A DNA stretch of 25,936 bases from Pleurobrachia bachei. Taxonomy: Eukaryota > Ctenophora > Tentaculata > Cydippida > Pleurobrachiidae. The position numbers and the translations under genes were made by a program. This document shows positions 17,145-25,936 of this stretch, piece by piece. The stretch lies in assembly GCA_000695325.1 (NCBI GenBank), contig AVPN01000070.1, positions 66,399 to 92,334 on the forward strand, given 5' to 3'. The first letter of the stretch is position 1, and the number at the start of each line of letters is the position of its first letter. The notes under the pieces are model-generated. The model was not told the DNA's origin and ran no database searches. It saw nothing but the letters and a program-made list of their open reading frames with translations.

Positions 17145-20100
17145 CTATGAACTACACTCTCCCCCAATGCTAGTCCTTGCATCACTTGTAATACCACTCT
17201 GGTCCCCTGAACTAACGCCCTTTGTATAAAACATGGAGGTGGATGGAGAAAGGGCCTTCGCTGCGTTTGCACTTTTGAACAGTGTCCCCTTGAAGAATCG
17301 TCGGCCCAGGGTGTGCGTGTGCCTCCGACCACCGTCCGTGTCTGAGTTGTAACTCTGAAAGGATTGAATTATATCAGAAAATGCACTGAGATTGCGAATA
17401 ATTTCTGTCGAAAGAGACCGGTGGGCCGGGAGGGGGGGGGAATAGTTTGCAACATCAAATTTGTGAAACACTATTCCTCAATCTGAGATCCTGTTATCAA
17501 CTTACGTGGAGGGACAATGTGCTTTGGCCAATTTTCTCTGACACCCCCAGTGTGCCTATTCTATCGTTTTCAAGGGCCCGGTAGACCCAGGTGACCTCAG
17601 TTAGCTCAGTCATGAATTCGATCCTCTCCTCCTCTGAGTAGGCAGCTAACTCTAGTAGTATCCTGTCCTCGTCCAGACCATCCACTAACCTAACACCGTA
17701 GGGATGCCCTGAACGAAATGTTTCTTAAGTGAACCCTACTATGTACATAAAATGGGTATAAAATGTGGCATAAAACTGGAAGGATGACAACTGATAATGT
17801 TCCAATAATTACATTGTGTGGCGAAGGATTCTGCCTTGAAATGACCGATATGAAGGTGAGACCGGAACTGGTAACAACACGTCGAAATGGACCTTTCTTT
17901 CGTCGTTTTCGTTGTAGCCTTTCCCCTAATCTGGATTTGCTTCGTTATCTGTGATACAATATTATTAATGTGATACGATGTTGTTAATCAATGGCAGGAA
18001 TAACACCAAAGTGCCAAACTCCCGACAAAAATCACCCTGCTCCTTTCTTGCAATTTCTCCGCTACATGGTTTCAGCACGCTTCTTACCACTAAGATGTCA
18101 TTAAAGAGGAATATGTGTCTGAAGTGTTTATCTGGAAGGGGTTTCACCGTCTTATCTACCACCTCTTGCATCTTAGTACTCTGAAACAAGAAAATAATGA
18201 TCACCAACATGGCCATGAGAATATGCTGGTTATAATACTGAGAAGAATTAAATCAATATGATCTTGAAAACATGGTGTCATATCTCAGCTGGATACCTTG
18301 GTTATACGCTGACTACATTGATAATTCCTACGTACCATTACAAGCATTCTCCATGGTTCCATTAGGTTAAATTTCTTTCCAATTATACTCTTATCTATCG
18401 ACTCCAAAAAGTTGAAATGGTCCCGGCCGGATATGATCGGTTCCTGAAGAAAGAATTAACTTAAAATTGTGCAAGAAATATAATAAAGTTGCATAACGTC
18501 ATTTTGTAATTGAGATAAAGTGGCGATAAAGTATGACGTAAAGGTGTCGAGGACACCCCCAGTGTGCCTATTCTATCGTTTTCAAGGGCCCGGTAGACCC
18601 AGGTGACCTCAGTTAGCTCAGTCATGAATTCGATCCTCTCCTCCTCTGAGTAGGCAGCTAACTCTAGTAGTATCCTGTCCTCGTCCAGACCATCCACTAA
18701 CCTAACACCGTAGGGATGCCCTGAACGAAATGTTTCTTAAGTGAACCCTACTATGTACATAAAATGGGTATAAAATGTGGCATAAAACTGGAAGGATGAC
18801 AACTGATAATGTTCCAATAATTACATTGTGTGGCGAAGGATTCTGCCTTGAAATGACCGATATGAAGGTGAGACCGGAACTGGTAACAACACGTCGAAAT
18901 GGACCTTTCTTTCGTCGTTTTCGTTGTAGCCTTTCCCTTTATCTGGATTTGCTTCGTTATCTGTAATACAATATTATTAATGTGATACGATGTTGTTAAT
19001 CAATGGCAGGAATAACACCAAAGTGCCAAACTCCCGACAAAAATCACCCTGCTCCTTTCTTGCAATTTCTCCGCTACATGGTTTCAGCACGCTTCTTACC
19101 ACTAAGATGTCATTAAAGAGGAATATGTGTCTGAAGTGTTTATCTGGAAGGGGTTTCACCGTCTTATCTACCACCTCTTGCATCTTAGTACTCTGAAACA
19201 AGAATATGCTGGTTATAATACTGAGAAGAATTAAATCAATATGATCTTGAAAACATGGTGTCATATCTCAGCTGGATACCTTGGTTATACGCTGACTACA
19301 TTGATAATTCCTACGTACCATTACAAGCATTCTCCATGGTTCCATTAGGTTAAATTTCTTTCCAATTATACTCTTATCTATCGACTCCAAAAAGTTGAAA
19401 TGGTCCCGGCCGGATATGATCGGTTCCTGAAGAAAGAATTAACTTAAAATTGTGCAAGAAATATAATAAAGTTGCATAACGTCATTTTGTAATTGAGATA
19501 AAGTGGCGATAAAGTATGACGTAAAGGTGTCGAGAAAGAGACAGATGGAGAGACAGAGAGGAAGAATAACTTGCAACATGAAAGTGAAACTGCTTTGCAT
19601 TTAGTAAAAGCATTTTGACGTCACCAACTACCTTTAACCTTAACCCCCCTTATCTGAGAGGGCTCCCTCGACTAGTGGTTAGCGTGACTGAATTGTTCAT
19701 ACACTGTGCCAGAATCAAGCGACTCACGACTACGTATAATTACGGTCAACGCCTGTCAGGCCAATGCTCTGACAGGTTAACGCCCTCCTATCATGCAATT
19801 TCGAAGCGGTGGGAATATATTAAAATGGTCAAGTCGTAATAATTTTGCTGGTCACGACTTGTAAGATAAGAAGCTTGACCCTGAGAAATGCTGAGTGACA
19901 ACAATTTGAATTACCTTTTTCACTCCTTCGTAAATATTCTCCAGGAGCTCTCTAGGTAGATCATTATCATTATCGATACCTGATAGAATATAGAGATTTA
20001 GAATAGGGCTCAATACTCTGACAGGACATTATATTGATATAATTTACACAATCCTAAGATCGTAAACAAGTCAAAAGCACATGACAAGCAAATTAAATAC

Positions 20101-23100
20101 ATGTCATGTAAACTACAAATTGTATATTGGTGGTAGTGGAGGACTGAAGATACTGTTTTACTCATTGATGACGACTGTGTACTTTCATAAGCGCGAAGGT
20201 GAATGCGCGCGCCTCTCTGACACCAGAGAGAGCCATATCATCCAGCGGGAAAGAGATTGGAATTACACCACACACTTGAAACAAAAAAAACAAGATGAGA
20301 GGGGGCTCGAAAATAGGATTACACATTCATATCCAACAGTGTAGCAAAATATAGGAAGTTTATTCTGGGGCATGCAGTTTATTTAGAGACCTCTTCCCCG
20401 AACCTTTCGGACATGTTCTAAGTAGACACACTTCCGTGTCCCGTGTGTGAATGTATAGAACTTGTGAGAGAGCCGTGTACATACAAATTACAAAGTGTGG
20501 GAAGAGAGATGAATAGAATGTGGTGGTCGCGGCCTTTGTCTAGCTTTATAACCACTACAAAGTAACACACACACATCACAATGAACAATCTTAGTAGTAT
20601 AAAAACGGCCCTAAAACAATAAAACTAACAAAAAAATGTTGTTTGTTAGTTTTTTTCAAAACTAAAAGATCGTACCTCTGTTATTCAGTATAAAGCTTTC
20701 CATATCCATTTTCCGATGAAGTTTAATCTGTGGGTTATGTAGATCCGTCTGAAGGATAATAACAGAGAAAGCGAGGACATAAACTGTGTCCTGTGACTCA
20801 CTGATAACACCTGGGTTACAGGCACAATACCGCTCTGCAAATACCTCCATCAGCTTATCTATCTTCTGAGCCTCACCCTGGTTAGTGGATGGGGTTAGGG
20901 AGGGAGAGGATTTAGGGTAATTCTTTATTTAGGGCAAAAAAGGGTATTCATTCGTGAGTTTGTATCTATGTGATGGTCCATGGAAGTAGGCGATTGATTG
21001 AGAGGAAAAGAAATTGGCAGTTAAATGGAATTCCATAATCTGGGGAAGTGAATCTTGCAATTGAATATTCGAAGTCACGTCTTGGAACGTGACTACAGAT
21101 TCTTTCATAAACATTCACTTCCCCAAATTAAATATTACAAAGTTATTTGTCAACTACTCTCCTCAAATTTCTCTTTTTTGTCCCCTTTTAACCTGGCAAC
21201 TATCTACATCGTTTTTTTATCACGACCTCCTCTCTCTCTCCCCTCTCTCTGTGACCTGTCTCTTTTTTGTTAGCATTCTCCATGGTTCCATTAGGTTAAA
21301 TTTCTTTCCAATTATACTCTTATCTATCGACTCCAAAAAGTTGAAATGGTCCCGGCCGGATATGATCGGTTCCTGAAGAAAGAATTAACTTAAAATTGTG
21401 CAAGAAATATAATAAAGTTGCATAACGTCATTTTGTAATTGAGATAAAGTGGCGATAAAGTATGACGTAAAGGTGTCGAGAAAGAGACAGATGGAGAGAC
21501 AGAGAGGAAGAATAACTTGCAACATGAAAGTGAAACTGCTTTGCATTTAGTAAAAGCATTTTGACGTCACCAACTACCTTTAACCTTAACCCCCCTTATC
21601 TGAGAGGGCTCCCTCGACTAGTGGTTAGCGTGACTGAATTGTTCATACACTGTGCCAGAATCAAGCGACTCACGACTACGTATAATTACGGTCAACGCCT
21701 GTCAGGCCAATGCTCTGACAGGTTAACGCCCTCCTATCATGCAATTTCGAAGCGGTGGGAATATATTAAAATGGTCAAGTCGTAATAATTTTGCTGGTCA
21801 CGACTTGTAAGATAAGAAGCTTGACCCTGAGAAATGCTGAGTGACAACAATTTGAATTACCTTTTTCACTCCTTCGTAAATATTCTCCAGGAGCTCTCTA
21901 GGTAGATCATTATCATTATCGATACCTGATAGAATATAGAGATTTAGAATAGGGCTCAATACTCTGACAGGACATTATATTGATATAATTTACACAATCC
22001 TAAGATCGTAAACAAGTCAAAAGCACATGACAAGCAAATTAAATACATGTCATGTAAACTACAAATTGTATATTGGTGGTAGTGGAGGACTGAAGATACT
22101 GTTTTACTCATTGATGACGACTGTGTACTTTCATAAGCGCGAAGGTGAATGCGCGCGCCTCTCTGACACCAGAGAGGGCCATATCATCCAGCGGGAAAGA
22201 GATTGGAATTACACCACACACTTGAAACAAAAAAAACAAGATGAGAGGGGGCTCGAAAATAGGATTACACAGCCATATCCAACAGTGTAGCAAAATATAG
22301 GAAGTTTATTCTGGGGCATGCAGTTTATTTAGAGACCTCTTCCCCGAACCTTTCGGACATGTTCTAAGTAGACACACTTCCGTGTCCCGTGTGTGAATGT
22401 ATAGAACTTGTGAGAGAGCCGTGTACATACAAATTACAAAGTGTGGGAAGAGAGATGAATAGAATGTGGTGGTCGCGGCCTTTGTCTAGCTTTATAACCA
22501 CTACAAAGTAACACACACACATCACAATGAACAATCTTAGTAGTATAAAAACGGCCCTAAAACAATAAAACTAACAAAAAAATGTTGTTTGTTAGTTTTT
22601 TTCAAAACTAAAAGATCGTACCTCTGTTATTCAGTATAAAGCTTTCCATATCCATTTTCCGATGAAGTTTAATCTGTGGGTTATGTAGATCCGTCTGAAG
22701 GATAATAACAGAGAAAGCGAGGACATAAACTGTGTCCTGTGACTCACTGATAACACCTGGGTTACAGGCACAATACCGCTCTGCAAATACCTCCATCAGC
22801 TTATCTATCTTCTGAGCCTCACCCTGGTTAGTGGATGGGGTTAGGGAGGGAGAGGATTTAGGGTAATTCTTTATTTAGGGCAAAAAAGGGTATTCATTCT
22901 TGAGTTTGTATCTATGTCATGGAAGTAGGCGATTGATTGAGAGGAAAAGAAATTGGCAGTTAAATGGAATTCCATAATCTGGGGAAGTGAATCTTGCAAT
23001 TGAATATTCGAAGTCACGTCTTGGAACGTGACTACAGATTCTTTCATAAACATTCACTTCCCCAAATTAAATATTACAAAGTTATTTGTCAACTACTCTC

Positions 23101-24591
23101 CTCAAATTTCTCTTTTTTGTCCCCTTTTAACCTGGCAACTATCTACATCGTTTTTTTATCACGACCTCCTCTCTCTCTCCCCTCTCTCTGTGACCTGTCT
23201 CTTTTTTGTTGGGCATCTTTGCAGTAAAGCGTTGCATGCACAGTCCTCAAGAGGGATAATTGACATTGTATGGAGATGAGGGGAGAGAGAGAGAACTAGA
23301 AAAATGGTAGAACGGAGGTAGTTGAAGAAATGAGGGAATAGCATGCCATTTAGGATCTTAAAAGGTTTGAACAATTAGCAGTATAAATCGCTTACCGGTA
23401 AACGTAGTTTAGATATAAAATGACGGAGTGCTCGCTCGAATGGGAGATCTGTAAAATCGATCTGCTTCATAAACTCTCTGAAAGGGGGGGGGTTAGTTTT
23501 AGTGCTTACGATATCATAGAGGAGGGATTCTCTCTTTATCAAGTTAAGAACAGAGTACGAGCGGTTTAATTGCTGTGACGTATGTCAAAAAGAATGTAAA
23601 TTGTCAAGAAAAAGCGATATATTGACATCGATTAATGACATGTAGTCTTATCATTAAGTTATATCTAGTCTATAACTATTCGAGTCTGACTTTTTGTAGT
23701 ACAGATCTGAGTCAAAATATTCAATATCAGGAACCGAGCGAAACAAGTAAACAACCAATCAGAACTCGTTATTTAGGTCACGTGACCGGTTATCCTTCTG
23801 ATTTGGTCAGTTCCTGTTCAGTATCTTCAAAGTGACAATATGTATACAATAACAGCTGTTATGATACACTGACTACTTACTCTAAAACATCCATACTAAG
23901 TTGTTTCCGGAGATCTGTAATAAAGTTCCCGATTTGCGACAAACTAAGTCCCTTTCCATTGAGGAGAAAGGAAGCGATTTCTGCTGGCGAGTTGCCCACA
24001 ATCCCGCACGAGGTCAAGTGCTTTACCCCGTGGGCGGGGGCCTTGTTGAATTTGTACACCCCTGACGGAGTAGGGACATTGGAAATTGAGGTCCACGGAG
24101 AACGAGAGAGAGGGGAGTAGAAAGAGAGGAGAGAGAAGGTGGAGAGAGAGAAGAGGGCAGAGAAGGAAGAAGAGAGTGGTGCAGGATAATGGAGGGTGGT
24201 TTAATATAGAAGGATGGGGATGACATTTAGGAGAGAGAGAGAGAAGCAGAACAATAATCACTAATATGATCTTGAAATAGCTCCATTGCGACATAATCTC
24301 GGAGAGAGAGAGGAGAAAACGGCACCTTTAGTAAGAATGCACCCCTATAAAGTAACAGGACGTTTAGAAATAGCTGGAAAGGGGAGAGAAGTTGGAAAAG
24401 AAATATGTGCCTATAATGTTGGAAAGGTACGAAATACATATTTTCTAGCTGGATATAGGGAGACACCTACCTAGCTTGTAATTTCGTGATAGTTGCCGTT
24501 GTTCAGGATCCTTGACGACACTGGTACTCCACAACTGCGTGTATTTCTACAGGGGAGGGGTGGGGTTAGAGAGAGAGAGTGGTTAGAGGGA

Positions 24592-24627
<36 letters not shown>

Positions 24628-24792
24628 CAGATACATAGAAAGATATACAAGCTCAGACAGAGATAGGTTAGATATGATCAGGTGTTCTCAACTAAGTAGG
24701 GGGCGTTGTCGGAGCACATGTACCACCTGGTAAGACCGTGTCTTACTTACTCTATTCAAATACGGCATAGCACGGATCTCAGGAACACACAT
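17145..24792 (-). CDS. ARF guanine nucleotide exchange factor, BRAG/IQSEC-type Sec7-PH protein, with internally duplicated exons
   Basis: BRAG/IQSEC proteins activate ARF GTPases through Sec7 and a lipid-binding PH domain. Using one copy of each duplicated exon, the exons 24751-24792, 24471-24546, 23881-24061, 23396-23477, 20676-20877, 19915-19979, 19319-19426, 19100-19192, 18825-18960, 17506-17708 and 17145-17354 join in phase to 465 residues. Sec7 runs from [13 protein letters not shown] and [16 protein letters not shown] through [15 protein letters not shown] to [18 protein letters not shown]; Glu129 of GEAQK is the catalytic finger. NTDL reads QTDL here. PH has [30 protein letters not shown] and EFMTELTEV, matching IQSEC rather than cytohesin or EFA6. 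No IQ motif is seen, and the first exon is tentative. Duplicate exons (17813-18443 and 21272-22823) lie between; how they are spliced is unknown. Confidence 0.82.
17540..18551 (-). repeat. PH-block tandem duplication, downstream unit (1012 bp)
   Basis: Near-identical to 18552-19534. It contains PH exons at 18336-18443, 18088-18180 and 17813-17948 and most of the exon 17506-17708. A 29-base segment near 18193-18221 is absent from the other unit. Only about three substitutions were noticed besides that indel. Confidence 0.93.
17813..18443 (-). pseudogene. Extra set of three PH exons (duplicate)
   Basis: Exons 18336-18443, 18088-18180 and 17813-17948 duplicate 19319-19426, 19100-19192 and 18825-18960, with splice sites intact. 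Because the exon before them lost its donor, they are either skipped or used instead of the upstream set. Calling either set the main one is arbitrary. Confidence 0.65.
18552..18720 (-). pseudogene. Truncated PH-domain exon copy without splice donor
   Basis: Matches 17540-17708 ([20 protein letters not shown] and on to IGTLGV) but is cut by the duplication junction 34 bases before the donor. If included it would end the protein after about 30 foreign residues. Skipping from 18825 directly to exon 17506-17708 keeps the frame. Confidence 0.85.
18552..19534 (-). repeat. PH-block tandem duplication, upstream unit (983 bp)
   Basis: Carries exons 19319-19426, 19100-19192 and 18825-18960 and a truncated copy of the next PH exon (18552-18720). 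The breakpoint at 18551/18552 lies inside that exon, so its donor is missing and the frame runs [11 protein letters not shown] into intron sequence and a stop near 18461. Confidence 0.93.
19640..19860 (+). repeat. Possible degenerate tRNA-like/SINE sequence (second copy at 21586-21806)
   Basis: CTAGTGGTTAGCGTGA (19672-19687) resembles a tRNA D-arm/A box. A small hairpin CCTGTCAG...CTGACAGG follows at about 19752-19775, and AAGTCGT...ACGACTT at 19831-19860. No clear B box was found, so a SINE is only a possibility. The second copy is part of the 1946-bp duplication. Confidence 0.25.
20621..20653. repeat. 12-bp stem hairpin next to the Sec7 exon donor (second copy 22567-22599)
   Basis: AAAACTAACAAA and TTTGTTAGTTTT pair perfectly around a 9-base loop, about 22 bases into the intron after exon 20676-20877. 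It could influence splicing of the duplicated exon; there is no direct evidence. Confidence 0.55.
21272..21372 (-). pseudogene. Copy of the PH-entry exon lacking its donor
   Basis: Repeats [12 protein letters not shown] to EPWRML of exon 19319-19426, then runs into pyrimidine-rich intron sequence read as [10 protein letters not shown] and a stop. A weak in-phase GT after AGACAG exists, but the normal GTACGT donor is gone. Confidence 0.8.
21861..22823 (-). pseudogene. Duplicate Sec7 exons (Glu-finger exon and following short exon)
   Basis: 22622-22823 and 21861-21925 repeat 20676-20877 and 19915-19979 with both splice sites intact. The short exon ends in phase 0 and the Glu-finger exon starts in phase 0, so including both sets keeps the frame and would give a protein with a repeated half-Sec7 segment. 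Whether they are used, skipped or alternative is unknown. Confidence 0.65.
23728..23816 (+). mobile_element. hAT-like MITE, third copy, in an ARF-GEF intron
   Basis: An 89-bp relative of the GNL3L-intron element in the opposite orientation. Ends are CAGGAACCGAGCGAAACA and, inverted, CAGGAACTGACCAAATCA. It shares the interior AAGTAAACAACCAATCAGAA and has about 20 bases deleted near one end. Flanks TTCAATAT (23720-23727) and TTCAGTAT (23817-23824) form an 8-bp target-site duplication with one mismatch. Confidence 0.85.
24594..24625. repeat. (GA)n microsatellite
   Basis: About 16 GA units in an ARF-GEF intron. Shorter GA-rich runs occur nearby (about 23280, 24230, 24300 and 24570). Confidence 0.95.
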
Positions 24793-24884
24793 AGAGAAAA
24801 AACAGAGCAACAAGCTACATGGCTAAACGATAGATTGTAACACTCTGTCCATGCTCACTGTAGTAGGATAGACCGAGGTAGCAC

Positions 24885-24968
24885 GTGATTGGAATACTGC
24901 GATCTCATTGGTCCTCGCCTTCAATCTTCCTGCCCATTGGCTGGCGAGCAGGAACATCGACCAATCAA
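24885..24968 (-). promoter_or_regulatory. CCAAT-box cluster, candidate ARF-GEF promoter
   Basis: Four CCAAT/ATTGG pentamers lie in about 80 bases: GATTGG near 24889, CATTGG near 24906, CATTGG near 24935 and CCAAT near 24961. A CACGTG E-box is next to the first. They lie 90-175 bases upstream of the tentative first ATG (24792). NF-Y binds such boxes in animal promoters; the role here is inferred. The MITEs in this window also contain CCAATCA, so part of this could be a decayed element. Confidence 0.4.
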
Positions 24969-25233
24969 CGTCAATCTACTCAATCACAGAATTCCCCGTG
25001 TATTGTAACATCCGACACAATACAACTACAGACACAACTAACGTGCTCATTATATACACCATGACCAACACTACACTAACAGTGTATTGGTAGTACGCTG
25101 GGCAATAATTAATCCAAAGTATCAACATTTTCTTGGACACAGATGCAGAAGTTTCTATACACGTTACAAATAAACACAACGAATTCATCAGCAGAGTTCT
25201 ATAATTATCATCAAACATAATTCCATATTTAAG

Positions 25234-25307
25234 GCTCCAGGAATAACTATATTTATTCCTGGAGCTTCAGAGGTTTATATGCAGAGCATGTTACCGTAAC
25301 ATGCTCT
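25234..25307. repeat. Two adjacent palindromes
   Basis: GCTCCAGGAATA...TATTCCTGGAGC (25234-25265, 12-bp arms, 8-base loop) is followed 15 bases later by CAGAGCATGTTAC-C-GTAACATGCTCTG (25281-25307, 13-bp arms, one-base centre). The second can extend into GTTTAT/ATAAAC with small offsets. These could form hairpins or bind a dimeric regulator. Confidence 0.7.
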
Positions 25308-25395
25308 GAATAAACTGAGTGGTATTACTCCGGCAAAGTGGCGGGACCTAATATAAGCGTGTGCTGTGTGGCCGTTGCTAGCTTGGGACAGGTCA

Positions 25396-25737
25396 TCACT
25401 CATCCTCCATACGCAGAACGGGACACCATTTCTGTGCGGCTAATACAGTCTCATTTTCAACACCTCTCTTGAAAATACTACTCACTTCGGTGATAGCGGA
25501 TAGTTTAGTGTATGGTTCCATAAGTTCGGGTTCATCTGGAAACTCCGCTCCGTCCCCGCTGACCCTCTCTCCGAGGGGTGAGGTACACGTTGAACTGTGG
25601 GAGGGGATGTTGTTAAGAGAGGATATTATATTGTTACATTCTAACCCTCTAACCGGCGGGGGGATAGAGTAGAAAAAGGCAAGAGTTCTGCAGAGTTTCA
25701 TTTCTATTCTATTACTACCTACATATCTTAGGAAGAG
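25396..25737 (-). CDS. 3'-terminal exon of an unrecognised gene (113 codons, 5' part outside the window)
   Basis: An acceptor ATTATCAATCAG opens a frame LFLRYVGSNRIEMKL that runs through TLAFFYSIPPPVRGLE, an acidic stretch GAEFPDEPELMEPY and VENETVLAAQKWCPVL to TGA (25396-25398). The sequence before the acceptor (25738-25936) is pyrimidine-rich on this strand and looks like an intron. The composition is protein-like, but I do not recognise a domain. It could instead be a self-standing 101-residue frame starting at the ATG at 25701. Confidence 0.45.
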   Translation of the reverse strand, partial: LFLRYVGSNRIEMKLCRTLAFFYSIPPPVRGLECNNIISSLNNIPSHSSTCTSPLGERVSGDGAEFPDEPELMEPYTKLSAITEVSSIFKRGVENETVLAAQKWCPVLRMEDE

Positions 25738-25936
25738 CTGATTGATAATTTGTAGAGAAAAGGGGGAAAGACAATTTTGTGATCGCCAAACTATTTATTT
25801 TTTAGAACACGAGCGGGGGTAGAAGATAGCGATTCATGTACATATTTGGTGAGGAAAATGCATTTCTCTGTGACCGTGACAGATCAAGAAGTAAACATCA
25901 CAGTAGAACCTCATACACATTCTTGGAGAGAGGGGG

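Larger units (their letters stand above)
19326..21271 (-). repeat. Sec7-block tandem duplication, downstream unit (1946 bp)
   Basis: Repeated at a 1946-base offset from 21272. It contains the Sec7 exon with the Glu finger (20676-20877), the short exon 19915-19979 and most of 19319-19426, plus long introns. Confidence 0.93.
21272..23210 (-). repeat. Sec7-block tandem duplication, upstream unit
   Basis: The copy of 19326-21271, with about five substitutions noticed (for example near 22177 and 22270) and a 7-base deletion near 22918. The junction at 21271/21272 falls inside the copy of exon 19319-19426, seven bases short of its donor. Confidence 0.93.
24880..25395. other. Intergenic region between the ARF-GEF and the upstream gene
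   Basis: Contains the CCAAT cluster and two palindromes (25234-25307). A - strand open frame at 24976-25218 encodes a hydrophobic stretch (YTVSVVLVMVYIMSTLVVSV), but it has no recognisable family and overlaps promoter-like sequence, so I do not call it a gene. Confidence 0.45.

Noticed and set aside
19672-19745. tRNA gene
   Set aside because: An A-box-like motif is present, but there is no B box at the right spacing and the arms do not close into a cloverleaf.
20081-20344. + strand frame repeated at 22027-22290
   Set aside because: It lies in an intron of the - strand ARF-GEF gene and is duplicated only because the whole 1946-bp unit is. No protein-like pattern.
24885-24990. Possible fourth MITE copy (CAGGAACATCGACCAATCA near 24949)
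   Set aside because: One end resembles the MITE terminus, but no matching inverted end or 8-bp duplication was found; kept only as an alternative reading of the CCAAT cluster.
24976-25218. 80-codon - strand frame with a strongly hydrophobic, membrane-like stretch
   Set aside because: No recognisable family, no splice context, and it lies over the CCAAT cluster side of an intergenic region. AT-rich sequence easily gives such runs of Val, Leu and Ile.
1-25936. CRISPR arrays, retroelements, LTRs, viral genes
   Set aside because: No spacer-repeat array, reverse transcriptase, integrase or long terminal repeats were seen. The long repeats here are tandem copies of host gene segments.

Overview
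The window is nuclear DNA of an animal with a compact, gene-dense genome. All nine recognisable genes encode metazoan-type proteins, introns are short (about 80-200 bases, GT-AG) and most intergenic gaps are under 400 bases. No prokaryotic or viral gene was seen. The short spacing, together with the splice-acceptor pattern described below, would fit a lineage with spliced-leader trans-splicing, such as a glass sponge, hydrozoan or ctenophore. That placement is inference; I cannot name the species.

Layout. On the + strand, 115-1950 is the 3' half of a UBE4A/UFD2-type E4 ubiquitin ligase gene ending in its U-box. Everything else is on the - strand: CDK7 (2363-4149), a nucleostemin/GNL3L-type GTPase (4506-6680), a tandemly duplicated GNL3L/SAT region (6741-9787), an SSAT-like acetyltransferase (9848-10291), RCC1L (10458-11633), INTS8 (11810-14986), ATP5PO/OSCP (15242-15865), NDUFAF3 (15989-16579), and an ARF-GEF of the BRAG/IQSEC type (17145-24792). 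The last exon of an unrecognised gene lies at 25396-25737.

Main observations. (1) The seven - strand genes from NDUFAF3 to CDK7 are co-oriented, with gaps of about 60-360 bases. The six genes after NDUFAF3 each have a 3' splice-acceptor-like AG 3-17 bases before the ATG. This looks like a polycistronic, trans-spliced operon of housekeeping genes (transcription, ribosome biogenesis, mitochondrial function). (2) A tandem duplication with a 1821-base offset has created an in-frame fusion of a GNL3L GTPase domain with the acetyl-CoA-binding half of the SSAT-like enzyme (6741-8501). A third, older GNL3L fragment lies at 8976-9787. (3) A hAT-like MITE sits exactly at the GNL3L exon 1 splice donor, so its 8-bp target-site duplication is the first 8 bases of the intron. 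The older GNL3L copy keeps the empty site, and a third MITE copy lies in the ARF-GEF gene. (4) The ARF-GEF gene carries two further near-identical tandem exon duplications, of the Sec7 catalytic exon block and of the PH block. Each has a breakpoint inside an exon that destroys a splice donor.

Exon boundaries were worked out by hand from splice consensus, phase and remembered family sequences. No alignment or database search was run. The near-identical tandem copies should be checked against raw reads, because haplotype mis-assembly can look the same.
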